NCBI GenBank assembly: GCA_900762005.1
Contig: CAAFEV010000342.1
Location: forward strand, 1 to 7,776
DNA: 7,776 nt
Direction of reading: 5' to 3'
Source: an uncultured Oscillospiraceae bacterium
GTDB lineage: Bacteria; Bacillota; Clostridia; Oscillospirales; Oscillospiraceae
Shown: positions 1 through 4,605 of the stretch, piece after piece
How positions within the stretch are numbered: position 1 is the stretch's first letter
Layout of the letters: each line of letters starts with the position of its first letter
The notes under the pieces: generated by a model
The model's database searches: none
The model's input: only the letters and a program-made list of their open reading frames with translations
Told to the model about the DNA's origin: nothing
Position numbers and translations under genes: made by a program

Positions 1-32
1 CCACCTGAAAGCAGGACTTCTTTGACAGTCTG

Positions 33-62
33 AGGCTGCCGTCAATCGACGGCAGCCTTTTA
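33..62 (+). terminator. Rho-independent terminator of a gene left of the window
   Basis: A perfect stem (GGCTGCCGTC at 34-43 with GACGGCAGCC at 48-57, plus an A33-T58 pair) closes a four-base AATC loop and is followed by TTTTAT. The U-tract lies on the plus strand, so this ends a plus-strand transcript entering from the left. A frame starting at base 1 stops with TGA at 31-33 and another stops at 23-25, so the last few codons of that gene may be at 1-33, but the frame cannot be chosen. It faces the convergent phosphopantetheinyl transferase gene. Confidence 0.85.
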
Positions 63-132
63 TATCGCTATTTATACATCAAGAGCTTCCTTTTAAGCAT
101 CGAAACGGTTCATCCGTTCCGGTTGGAAGAGA

Positions 133-714
133 TTATAATTCATAAACGATGCTGAATGCATAGTCTGCGGAAGTGCCGCTGAAGAAAGAGAGCTCCAGCA
201 GAGAAAGCTGCCCGCCGTGCACCGCGACAACCTGTTTTAAGTCACCGGCAATGCCGGTCCCACGATACTTCAAACAGGCTTCCTTCAACGTCCAGAGCTG
301 TATGAATTTCTGCGCATCATCGCCGACAAAGGCAAGCTCTCCGGGACTGCAAACACGCTTTATCAGCGCGGCGGAAACCGGCCGAAAGCACTCGATATCC
401 ATACCCACCGAATGCTCGCTCACCGCACAGGCGGCATAGGGCCCCGAATGGGAGAGATTAAAGCAAAGCGGGTTTCCGGCAAGGCAGGGCTTTCCGTTCT
501 CCGCGACGGTAAACTCCAACGACTCCGGCGGACAGCGCAGTCGTGCAGAGAGAAGCCGACGCAATAATAAATCGGAGCATATAGTGACGCGGCGGTCCTG
601 CTCACGCAGCAGTGCCGCCGCTTTTTGTTTCCGCCTGTTGTCAGCCGTTTGCAAAGCTTGCGCGATCTGCTCCTGCGAGACGGTACGGCTGTCCAGAATT
701 TCCCAAGAAATCAT
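133..714 (-). CDS. 4'-phosphopantetheinyl transferase, Sfp type
   Basis: This is a 193-aa enzyme of the family that moves the phosphopantetheine arm of coenzyme A onto a serine of acyl or peptidyl carrier proteins, in the cytoplasm. Visible motifs are FNLSHS (residues 85-90, substrate and CoA binding), GMDIE (104-108) with the Mg-binding D106 and E108, and WTLKEACLK (141-149) with W141, K144, E145 and K149. It is a little shorter than Sfp (about 224 aa), nearer AcpS2-like or orphan Sfp relatives. A start further upstream (828) is open, but the ATG at 714 is preferred: it has AAGGAG five bases before it, begins at the conserved region, and overlaps the stop of the upstream membrane-protein gene as ATGA. 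No carrier protein, NRPS or PKS gene is in view, so the target is unknown. It may serve fatty-acid ACP or a distant secondary-metabolite cluster. Confidence 0.9.
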   Translation of the reverse strand: MISWEILDSRTVSQEQIAQALQTADNRRKQKAAALLREQDRRVTICSDLLLRRLLSARLRCPPESLEFTVAENGKPCLAGNPLCFNLSHSGPYAACAVSEHSVGMDIECFRPVSAALIKRVCSPGELAFVGDDAQKFIQLWTLKEACLKYRGTGIAGDLKQVVAVHGGQLSLLELSFFSGTSADYAFSIVYEL

Positions 715-917
715 TTCCGCTCCTTCGGCAGACGGTTTGCCGCATATACAATCAGCAGCAGTCCCAGAATGCAGAGCAGCAGATTCAGCAGCCCGAGGGG
801 AAAATCGTAGGGCACGCCGGACAACCAAAGGTTATAAAATAAAAGACAGACGCTTGCAATCATCAGGCAAACGCCGAGAAAAATCTTTAAAAACTGTCGA
901 AACTGATATCCGCGCAT
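711..917 (-). CDS. Small two-span membrane protein, function unknown
   Basis: This is a 68-aa protein I do not recognise. It has a short basic N-terminus (MRGYQFRQFLK), a first hydrophobic helix at about residues 11-33, a short polar turn with SGVPYDFP (33-40), a second helix at about 41-60 rich in Leu, and a basic tail NRLPKERK. That pattern predicts a hairpin with both ends in the cytoplasm. The ATG at 917 is chosen because GGGAGGG lies six bases before it. The upstream ATG at 968 would sit inside the -35 box of its own promoter and cannot be used. It is the first gene of a two-gene unit and overlaps the transferase start by four bases, so the two are probably translated together. Nothing in the sequence says what the pair does jointly. 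Confidence 0.75.
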   Translation of the reverse strand: MRGYQFRQFLKIFLGVCLMIASVCLLFYNLWLSGVPYDFPLGLLNLLLCILGLLLIVYAANRLPKERK

Positions 918-923
918 CTGTAT

Positions 924-930
924 CCCTCCC
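924..930 (-). promoter_or_regulatory. Ribosome binding site fixing the start of the small membrane protein
   Basis: GGGAGGG on the minus strand lies six bases before the ATG at 917. There is no comparable site before the in-frame ATG at 968. Confidence 0.75.
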
Positions 931-939
931 GTCAGTTTT

Positions 940-968
940 ATTATATTTACATGGAATCTCTTTGTCAA
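940..968 (-). promoter_or_regulatory. Sigma-A promoter, perfect consensus, for membrane protein and transferase
   Basis: On the minus strand TTGACA (968-963), a 17-base spacer and TATAAT (945-940) match the housekeeping consensus at 12 of 12 positions. The start of transcription is expected near 933, leaving a short leader with the ribosome binding site. It lies just downstream of the terminator of the khpA operon, so the two-gene unit is transcribed independently and probably strongly and constitutively. Confidence 0.9.
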
Positions 969-990
969 TAGCGACGCTGTGACTTTTGGG

Positions 991-1041
991 CAAAAAAGGA
1001 AAAAGACAGGGACTTCCGCGGAGAAAGCGGGAAGTCCCTGT
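991..1041 (-). terminator. Rho-independent terminator of the ylxM-ffh-rpsP-khpA operon
   Basis: A 12-bp perfect stem (1030-1041 with 1006-1017, ACAGGGACTTCC and its complement), extendable by a GC pair past one bulge, encloses a purine-rich loop. On the minus strand it is followed by CTTTTTCCTTTTTTG (1005-991). It starts five bases after the khpA stop codon. The plus strand lacks a U-tract after the hairpin, so it works in one direction. Confidence 0.93.
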
Positions 1042-1046
1042 TACCT

Positions 1047-1277
1047 TTAGTCGAGAATATCGACTGTGACGCGTTTTCCGTCGCGCTGGGCAACGGTTTT
1101 GATGACAGTTCGGATTTCTTTTGCAATCCGGCCCTGCTTGCCGATGACTTTTCCCATATCTTCGGGAGCCACGCGCAGCTCTAAAACCGTATTGCCGTCT
1201 TCCTCTCTCTGCGTTACCGTGACCGCGTCGGGATGATCGACCAACTGAGTCGCCACGTAGAGCAAGAGTTCCTTCAT
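1047..1277 (-). CDS. khpA: KH-domain RNA-binding protein KhpA (YlqC family)
   Basis: This 76-aa protein is a single KH domain. The RNA-binding GxxG loop appears as IGKQG (residues 45-49) between the two helices typical of the fold, and the end TVDILD closes the last strand. Length matches the family (about 75-82 aa). In other Firmicutes KhpA pairs with KhpB (Jag/EloR), binds many RNAs and influences cell elongation and division; that role is known from the family, not visible here. GGAAGGGG lies about seven bases before the ATG. It follows rpsP after 17 bases, the conserved order in Firmicutes, and is the last gene of the operon, since a strong terminator begins right after its stop. Confidence 0.93.
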   Translation of the reverse strand: MKELLLYVATQLVDHPDAVTVTQREEDGNTVLELRVAPEDMGKVIGKQGRIAKEIRTVIKTVAQRDGKRVTVDILD

Positions 1278-1294
1278 CGTGTTACCCCTTCCAA

Positions 1295-1534
1295 TTAAAG
1301 CACGTTAGCCTTTTTCAAAAGAGCCTTCACGGTGTCGGTCGGCTGTGCGCCGTTCTTGATCCACTGCTGCGCTTTTTCCGTGTCAATCGTAATGGTTGCC
1401 GGATCGGTCAGGGGATTGTAGCTGCCGATTTCCTCAATGCAGCGGCCGTCACGCGGGCTGCGGGAATCCGCAACAACAATGCGGTAGTAGGGAGCCTTCT
1501 TCGCGCCCATTCTTCTCAGTCTGATTTTTACCAT
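1295..1534 (-). CDS. rpsP: 30S ribosomal protein S16
   Basis: This 79-aa protein begins MVKIRLRRMGAKKAPYYRIV, the S16 signature, followed by ADSRSPRDGR (22-31), IEEIGSYNP (33-41) and the C-terminal WIKNGAQPTDTVKALLKKA region. Length is normal for the family. S16 is an early-binding protein of the small subunit and helps fold 16S rRNA. The start at 1534 has GGAGGTG seven bases before it; the alternative in-frame TTG at 1549 would place the ribosome binding site inside the gene. It lies between ffh (59 bases upstream) and khpA (17 bases downstream) in one operon. Confidence 0.98.
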   Translation of the reverse strand: MVKIRLRRMGAKKAPYYRIVVADSRSPRDGRCIEEIGSYNPLTDPATITIDTEKAQQWIKNGAQPTDTVKALLKKANVL

Positions 1535-1540
1535 GAGCTT

Positions 1541-1547
1541 CACCTCC
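1541..1547 (-). promoter_or_regulatory. Ribosome binding site fixing the rpsP start
   Basis: GGAGGTG lies seven bases before the ATG at 1534 on the minus strand. Near-perfect complementarity to the 16S tail suits a highly expressed ribosomal protein and rules out the upstream TTG. Confidence 0.85.
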
Positions 1548-1593
1548 AAAAGTATTTCAATCTATATCGCCGGGATAATCCCGAGGATTGCGT

Positions 1594-2937
1594 TTATAAA
1601 CCGGGGATACCGGGAAAGCCTCCCATTTTTCCGAGCATCTTCCGTTTGCCGCCCTTGCCGTTCATCTGCTTCATGAGCTGCTGCATTTGCTCAAATTGCT
1701 TGAGCAGACGGTTGATGTCCTCCACCTTCTGACCGCAGCCGAGAGCAATGCGGCGTTTACGTGAGGAATTTAGGCAGGCAGGGTTTTCGCGCTCATAGGG
1801 GGTCATGGAGAGCAGCAACGCCTCCACCCGCGTGAGTGCTTTTTCATCCACCTGTGTATTTTTCATTGCGCCCATGCCGGGAAGCATCCCCAAAATGTCC
1901 TGCATCGAGCCCATGCTCTTAAGCTGCTTCAGCTGCTCGTAGAAGTCGGCGAGCGTGAACTTGTTCTGACGCAGACGCTGCTCAAGCTCTGCGGCTTTCT
2001 TCTGGTCAAGTGCCTGCTCTGCCTTTTCAATCAGCGTCAGCACATCGCCCATGCCCAGAATGCGGGACGCCATACGCTCGGGGTGGAACGGCTCAATCAT
2101 GTCGAGTTTTTCGCCCATGCCGATGTATTTAATCGGCTTTCCGGTCACCGCCTTGACGGACAGCGCGGCACCACCTCTGGCATCGCCGTCCAGCTTTGTG
2201 AGCATTACGCCGTCGATGTCCAGCCATTCGTTAAAGGACTGCGCGGCGTTCACCGCGTCCTGTCCGGTCATGGCATCAACCACCAGCAGAATTTCGGAGG
2301 GCTCCGTCTCTGCCTTAATTGCCTTCAGCTCGTTCATCAGTGCCTCGTCCACGTGCAAACGGCCTGCCGTGTCGAGGAAAACCATGTCATTGCCGTGCTG
2401 CTGCGCGTGGCGAATGGCTGCTTTTGCAATTTTTACGGGATTTTCCTGCCCCATCTGAAAGACGGGGATATCCAACTGTGTGCCGACGACCTCGAGCTGC
2501 TTGATGGCGGCGGGACGGTAAATGTCGCACGCGACCAAAAGCGGACGCTTGCCCTGCTTTTTGAACAAGCCCGCGAGCTTCGCGCCGTTCGTGGTCTTAC
2601 CCGCGCCCTGCAAGCCGACCAGCATCACGACGGTCGGGGATTTCGGAGAAATGGTAATGCGCTGATTTTCACTGCCCATCAGGGCAATCAGCTCTTCGTT
2701 GACGATTTTGACAATCATCTGCGCAGGGGTCAAGCTCTCCATCACGTCACGACCTGAGCAACGCTCGGATACGGATTTGATAAAGTCCTTGACAACCTTA
2801 TAGCTGACGTCCGCCTCCAAAAGGGCAAGACGTATTTCGCGCATTGCGTCTTTAATATCGCTCTCGGACAGGCGTCCCTTGCCGCGCAGCTTTTTAAACG
2901 CGGCGTTGAGCTTTGCGGTTAAGCCTTCAAATGCCAT
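1594..2937 (-). CDS. ffh: Signal recognition particle protein Ffh (SRP54 GTPase)
   Basis: This 447-aa protein binds SRP RNA and signal sequences of nascent membrane proteins and delivers ribosomes to the receptor FtsY. Domains in order: helical N domain (about 1-85); GTPase G domain with P-loop GLQGAGKTT (108-116), DIYRPAA (138-144), DTAGR (189-193), TKLDGDARGG (247-256) and YIGMGEK (271-277); and the Met-rich M domain (about 325-447). The M domain carries the RNA-binding segment SSRKRRIALGCG (391-402), then LLKQFEQMQQLMKQM and a Gly/Lys/Met tail ending FPGIPGL. All key motifs are present and the length is normal. AAGGATGG lies about nine bases before the ATG. ylxM ends 30 bases upstream, the arrangement kept across Firmicutes. 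No SRP RNA gene is seen in the window. Confidence 0.98.
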   Translation of the reverse strand: MAFEGLTAKLNAAFKKLRGKGRLSESDIKDAMREIRLALLEADVSYKVVKDFIKSVSERCSGRDVMESLTPAQMIVKIVNEELIALMGSENQRITISPKSPTVVMLVGLQGAGKTTNGAKLAGLFKKQGKRPLLVACDIYRPAAIKQLEVVGTQLDIPVFQMGQENPVKIAKAAIRHAQQHGNDMVFLDTAGRLHVDEALMNELKAIKAETEPSEILLVVDAMTGQDAVNAAQSFNEWLDIDGVMLTKLDGDARGGAALSVKAVTGKPIKYIGMGEKLDMIEPFHPERMASRILGMGDVLTLIEKAEQALDQKKAAELEQRLRQNKFTLADFYEQLKQLKSMGSMQDILGMLPGMGAMKNTQVDEKALTRVEALLLSMTPYERENPACLNSSRKRRIALGCGQKVEDINRLLKQFEQMQQLMKQMNGKGGKRKMLGKMGGFPGIPGL

Positions 2938-2967
2938 CGGCAGACACCATCCTTTCGTAAATAACCG

Positions 2968-3315
2968 TTAAAATTCCTCGGCGGTCAGCAAGAGAATGCG
3001 TCTGGCCGCCTCCTGCACGGCAGGCTCGCTGCTTGCTTGCAGTGCTTGCACTGCCTGTGAAATCTCGCGCAACCTTTGCCGCAGCCGGGTTTCCCTCGCA
3101 ACGCAGCCGAGAGTCTGCTCTATTTCGCGGAGCGTTGTCTCGGTGCGGTTGATTGCGTCGTGAACGCCCTGCCGCGAAATGCCCTCCTGCTCGGCAATTT
3201 CGCCGAGAGAGTAGTCCTGATTGTAGTAAAAATCAAAATAAGTGCGTTGCTTTTCGGTCAGCAAGCCGCCGTAGTAATCCAGCAGCAAGGACATCCGATA
3301 GGCTTCCTGCTTCAT
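2968..3315 (-). CDS. ylxM: YlxM/p13-type DNA-binding protein of the SRP operon
   Basis: This 115-aa protein has the YlxM signature: MSLLLDYYGGLLTEKQR (8-24), TYFDFYYNQDYSLGEIAEQ (25-43) and a sigma-70 region-4-like helix-turn-helix at about 36-58 (SLGEIAEQEGISRQGVHDAI). The tail beyond residue 70 (RLRQRLREISQAVQAL and on) is probably helical. Family members are always next to ffh and are thought to bind nucleic acid and assist the SRP; in streptococci YlxM affects SRP function. The start at 3315 has AAGGAGGT seven bases upstream. The longer reading from 3345 would begin before the expected transcription start (about 3341) of the promoter at 3348-3376. It is the first gene of the operon. Confidence 0.93.
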   Translation of the reverse strand: MKQEAYRMSLLLDYYGGLLTEKQRTYFDFYYNQDYSLGEIAEQEGISRQGVHDAINRTETTLREIEQTLGCVARETRLRQRLREISQAVQALQASSEPAVQEAARRILLLTAEEF

Positions 3316-3322
3316 TCCGGCG

Positions 3323-3330
3323 ACCTCCTT
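3323..3330 (-). promoter_or_regulatory. Ribosome binding site fixing the ylxM start
   Basis: AAGGAGGT on the minus strand is seven bases before the ATG at 3315, a full anti-16S match that selects this start over the in-frame ATG at 3345. Confidence 0.85.
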
Positions 3331-3347
3331 ATTGTGAATACCCATTT

Positions 3348-3376
3348 ATTCTAACCGATTCCGCCCCGCTTGTCAA
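3348..3376 (-). promoter_or_regulatory. Sigma-A promoter of the ylxM-ffh-rpsP-khpA operon
   Basis: On the minus strand TTGACA (3376-3371), a 17-base GC-rich spacer and TAGAAT (3353-3348) match the consensus at 11 of 12 positions. Transcription should start near 3341, giving a leader of about 26 bases before ylxM. It is the only strong promoter seen for the four-gene operon. The -35 box forms one arm of an inverted repeat shared with the divergent pdaA side. Confidence 0.88.
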
Positions 3377-3392
3377 GAGAAAAAACTTGACA
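3371..3392. repeat. Inverted repeat TGTCAAG-N8-CTTGACA in the divergent control region
   Basis: Two 7-base arms (3371-3377 and 3386-3392) are perfect inverted copies around an A-rich 8-base centre. Each arm contains a TTGACA -35 hexamer reading outward, one for ylxM (minus) and one possibly for pdaA (plus). It may simply be two back-to-back -35 boxes, or an operator that a dimeric regulator could use to control both sides. Confidence 0.6.
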
Positions 3393-3415
3393 GATGAAAA
3401 CTTTTTTCGTACCGT
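3387..3415 (+). promoter_or_regulatory. Candidate promoter for pdaA (weak)
   Basis: A perfect -35 hexamer TTGACA (3387-3392) is followed after 17 bases by TACCGT (3410-3415), which keeps only the T, A and final T of the -10 consensus. A sporulation alternative is GTATG (3414-3418), 16 bases, then CATATCC (3435-3441), a partial match to sigma-G elements. The family member in Bacillus subtilis is sigma-G dependent. Neither is decisive from sequence. Confidence 0.35.
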
Positions 3416-3448
3416 ATGTTTTGGAAGCTTCGGGCATATCCTTATCCT

Positions 3449-3454
3449 GAGGTG
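3449..3454 (+). promoter_or_regulatory. Ribosome binding site fixing the pdaA start
   Basis: GAGGTG lies six bases before the ATG at 3461. The in-frame ATG at 3416 has no such site and would add 15 residues in front of a normal signal sequence. Confidence 0.7.
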
Positions 3455-3460
3455 AGACAA

Positions 3461-4252
3461 ATGAAACGGTTCTTTAGACGAAATCTGCCCATGCTGCTTG
3501 TCTTATGTATGCTCTGTGCGCTCGTTGCGGTTGCTTATGCAAAAAATGAGGAGGCAATTCCGACCGGGTCATGGGGTCTGAGCTTCCCGAACGAGGGCGA
3601 GCCGCCGACCGGCAATGCTTCGGTTAATCAGCTTGCAAAGTACAACGCCGTGTATCTCGGCGATACCGGGGAAAAGGTGATTTATCTGACCTTTGATGCC
3701 GGCTATGAAAACGGCTGTACTGAGCTGATTCTGGATACCCTGAAAAAGCACGGGGTTCCCGCCGCCTTCTTCCTTGTCGGGAACTATATTGAGCAGAATC
3801 CCGCTCTTGTCAAGCGCATGGCAGATGAGGGGCATATCGTCGGCAATCACACCTATCATCATCCGGATATGTCGCAAATCAATAACATGGCGGCTTTCCG
3901 GGCGGAGCTTGACGCGCTTGAAACACTCTATACGCAGACCACCGGGAAACCGCTGCAAAAGTATTACCGCCCGCCGCAGGGCACTTATTCCGAGGAAAAC
4001 CTACGCATGGCAAACGAGCTGGGCTATCGCACGGTTTTTTGGAGCCTTGCCTATGTCGATTGGCTGAATGATAAGCAGCCGACATCCGAACAGGCGTTTT
4101 CAAAGCTCATTCCGCGCATTCATAACGGCGCGGTGGTGCTGCTGCACAGTACCTCTCAAACCAACGCCGCTATTTTAGACGAGCTTCTCACGCGCTGGGA
4201 GAACATGGGCTACACGTTTGCATCGCTTGACGCGCTTTATCCCGCTGCCTGA
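3461..4252 (+). CDS. pdaA: Delta-lactam-biosynthetic peptidoglycan de-N-acetylase PdaA
   Basis: This 263-aa protein is a polysaccharide deacetylase (NodB fold) that removes the acetyl group from N-acetylmuramic acid so that muramic delta-lactam can form in spore cortex. Residues 1-7 are basic, 10-27 form a signal peptide or anchor ending AVAYA, so it acts outside the membrane. Motifs: SWGLSFPNEGEPP (37-49), typical of PdaA; YLTFDAGYENG (75-85), with D79 as the likely catalytic base and Ala where classic deacetylases have a metal-binding second Asp (PdaA proteins also depart from TFDDG here); GNHTYHHPD (128-136) with metal ligands H130 and H134; YRPPQG (169-174); FWSLAYVDW (193-201); and LLHSTSQTN (227-235). 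Its presence indicates an endospore former. It is divergent from ylxM and followed by the Cys-rich gene. Assignment to PdaA rather than PdaB or a generic deacetylase rests on the SWG, YENG and VDW motifs. Confidence 0.88.
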   Translation: MKRFFRRNLPMLLVLCMLCALVAVAYAKNEEAIPTGSWGLSFPNEGEPPTGNASVNQLAKYNAVYLGDTGEKVIYLTFDAGYENGCTELILDTLKKHGVPAAFFLVGNYIEQNPALVKRMADEGHIVGNHTYHHPDMSQINNMAAFRAELDALETLYTQTTGKPLQKYYRPPQGTYSEENLRMANELGYRTVFWSLAYVDWLNDKQPTSEQAFSKLIPRIHNGAVVLLHSTSQTNAAILDELLTRWENMGYTFASLDALYPAA

Positions 4253-4274
4253 TTGCAGGAAAACGCCGCGTGCG

Positions 4275-4305
4275 TTGTCACAATTATCGCCTCCTGTCAT
4301 AACAT
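4275..4305 (+). promoter_or_regulatory. Candidate promoter for the Cys-rich mini-protein
   Basis: Two overlapping readings are possible. A sigma-A type would be TTGTCA (4275-4280, 5 of 6), 17 bases, CATAAC (4298-4303, 4 of 6). A mother-cell sigma-E type would be TCACAAT (4278-4284), 13 bases, CATAACAT (4298-4305), matching five of seven fixed -10 positions. The sequence cannot separate these. No convincing terminator separates pdaA from this site, so readthrough from pdaA is also possible. Confidence 0.4.
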
Positions 4306-4348
4306 GGAATGAGCATGGTGCTCAAATTGAAACAGGAGGTTTCTGATT

Positions 4349-4501
4349 ATGAATTGCAACAACGGCTTTGGTGGCTGCTGGTGGATTATTATCCTCATTC
4401 TCTTGTGCTCTTGCGGTTGCGGAAACAATTCCGGCTGCGGAAACAATTCCGGTTGCGGCTGCGGCTGCGATAACGGCTGCAACAACGGCTGCGGCTGCTA
4501 A
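4349..4501 (+). CDS. Cys/Gly/Asn-rich 50-aa mini-protein with hydrophobic N-terminal half
   Basis: The 50-aa product starts MNCNNGFGGCWWIIILILL, a short polar Gly/Cys/Asn leader and a very hydrophobic stretch at residues 11-19, then continues as a tail made almost only of Cys, Gly, Asn, Ser and Asp (20-50). Twelve residues are cysteine (3, 10, 20, 22, 24, 30, 36, 38, 40, 44, 48, 50). The tail includes two copies of CGNNSG. AGGAGGT lies eight bases before the ATG and a textbook terminator begins 17 bases after the stop, so it is a real expressed gene. It resembles small clostridial proteins often labelled chorion-class high-cysteine proteins, and loosely the GFGG-hydrophobic design of YjcZ-type spore proteins; both are recollection-based resemblances. 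Plausible roles are a spore-coat or membrane-attached cross-linked or metal-binding peptide, which is unproven. Confidence 0.85.
   Translation: MNCNNGFGGCWWIIILILLCSCGCGNNSGCGNNSGCGCGCDNGCNNGCGC
4418..4453 (+). repeat. 18-bp tandem direct repeat, two copies, in the Cys-rich gene
   Basis: TGCGGAAACAATTCCGG plus one variable base is repeated head to tail (4418-4435, 4436-4453), differing only at the last position. It encodes two copies of CGNNSG. The following Gly-Cys codons (GGCTGC repeated) continue the pattern. The tail therefore probably grew by slippage or unequal exchange, and its length may differ between strains. Confidence 0.9.
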
Positions 4502-4518
4502 ATAAACCCGCTATGCCT

Positions 4519-4557
4519 GCCGGAGGGGAAACCCTCCGGCCTTTGTATTGCTTTTTT
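4519..4557 (+). terminator. Rho-independent terminator after the Cys-rich gene
   Basis: A perfect 9-bp stem GCCGGAGGG/CCCTCCGGC (4519-4527, 4532-4540) closes a stable GAAA tetraloop and is followed by CTTTGTATTGCTTTTTT. Part of the T-rich tail is reused as the -35 region of the next promoter. Confidence 0.92.
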
Positions 4558-4576
4558 CCCGCTTCCGTGATATAAT
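4548..4576 (+). promoter_or_regulatory. Sigma-A promoter of the LCP gene
   Basis: TTGCTT (4548-4553, three of six -35 bases), a 17-base spacer and a perfect TATAAT (4571-4576) preceded by TGA, giving an extended -10 (TGATATAAT). The extended -10 probably compensates for the poor -35. It overlaps the U-tract of the preceding terminator, showing tight packing. The ATG follows about 30 bases downstream with AAAGGAG as ribosome binding site. Confidence 0.82.
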
Positions 4577-4605
4577 AAACAAAATCCCGGAAAGGAGCGG
4601 TTACC

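Noticed and set aside
63..132. Possible minus-strand terminator after the transferase gene
   Set aside because: AACGG and CCGTT arms near 103-118 form only a short stem and are followed by no run of T on the minus strand, so no terminator can be claimed. Nothing else is seen in this stretch.
1571..1583. Short palindrome CGGGATAATCCCG between ffh and rpsP
   Set aside because: The stem is only five to six base pairs, with no U-tract. It could be an RNA processing or attenuation site, but chance is as likely.
1735..1770. Cys instead of Ser in the Ffh M-domain GSG motif (read here as GCG)
   Set aside because: I could not be sure this is unusual; Cys may occur at this position in other Ffh proteins, and the rest of the RNA-binding segment is intact.
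2083..2757. A 224-codon plus-strand open frame antisense to ffh
   Set aside because: It lies wholly inside ffh, whose protein is fully conserved; the antisense product has no recognisable motif and no ribosome binding site. It is a by-product of the GC-rich codon use.
2766..2772. Longer start choices for the transferase (828), membrane protein (968), rpsP (1549), ylxM (3345) and pdaA (3416)
   Set aside because: In each case the shorter start has a well-placed ribosome binding site. For ylxM and the membrane protein the longer start would precede the expected transcription start. (The coordinates given here are only a placeholder inside the window.)
4311..4323. Small hairpin GAGCA-TGG-TGCTC in the leader of the Cys-rich gene
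   Set aside because: Five base pairs with a three-base loop is too weak to claim a regulatory structure.
4297..4485. Minus-strand frame with a repeated Gln-Pro-Glu-Leu-Phe pattern
   Set aside because: The repeat is the antisense reading of the 18-bp tandem repeat in the Cys-rich gene. The plus-strand frame has the ribosome binding site and terminator; this frame has neither.
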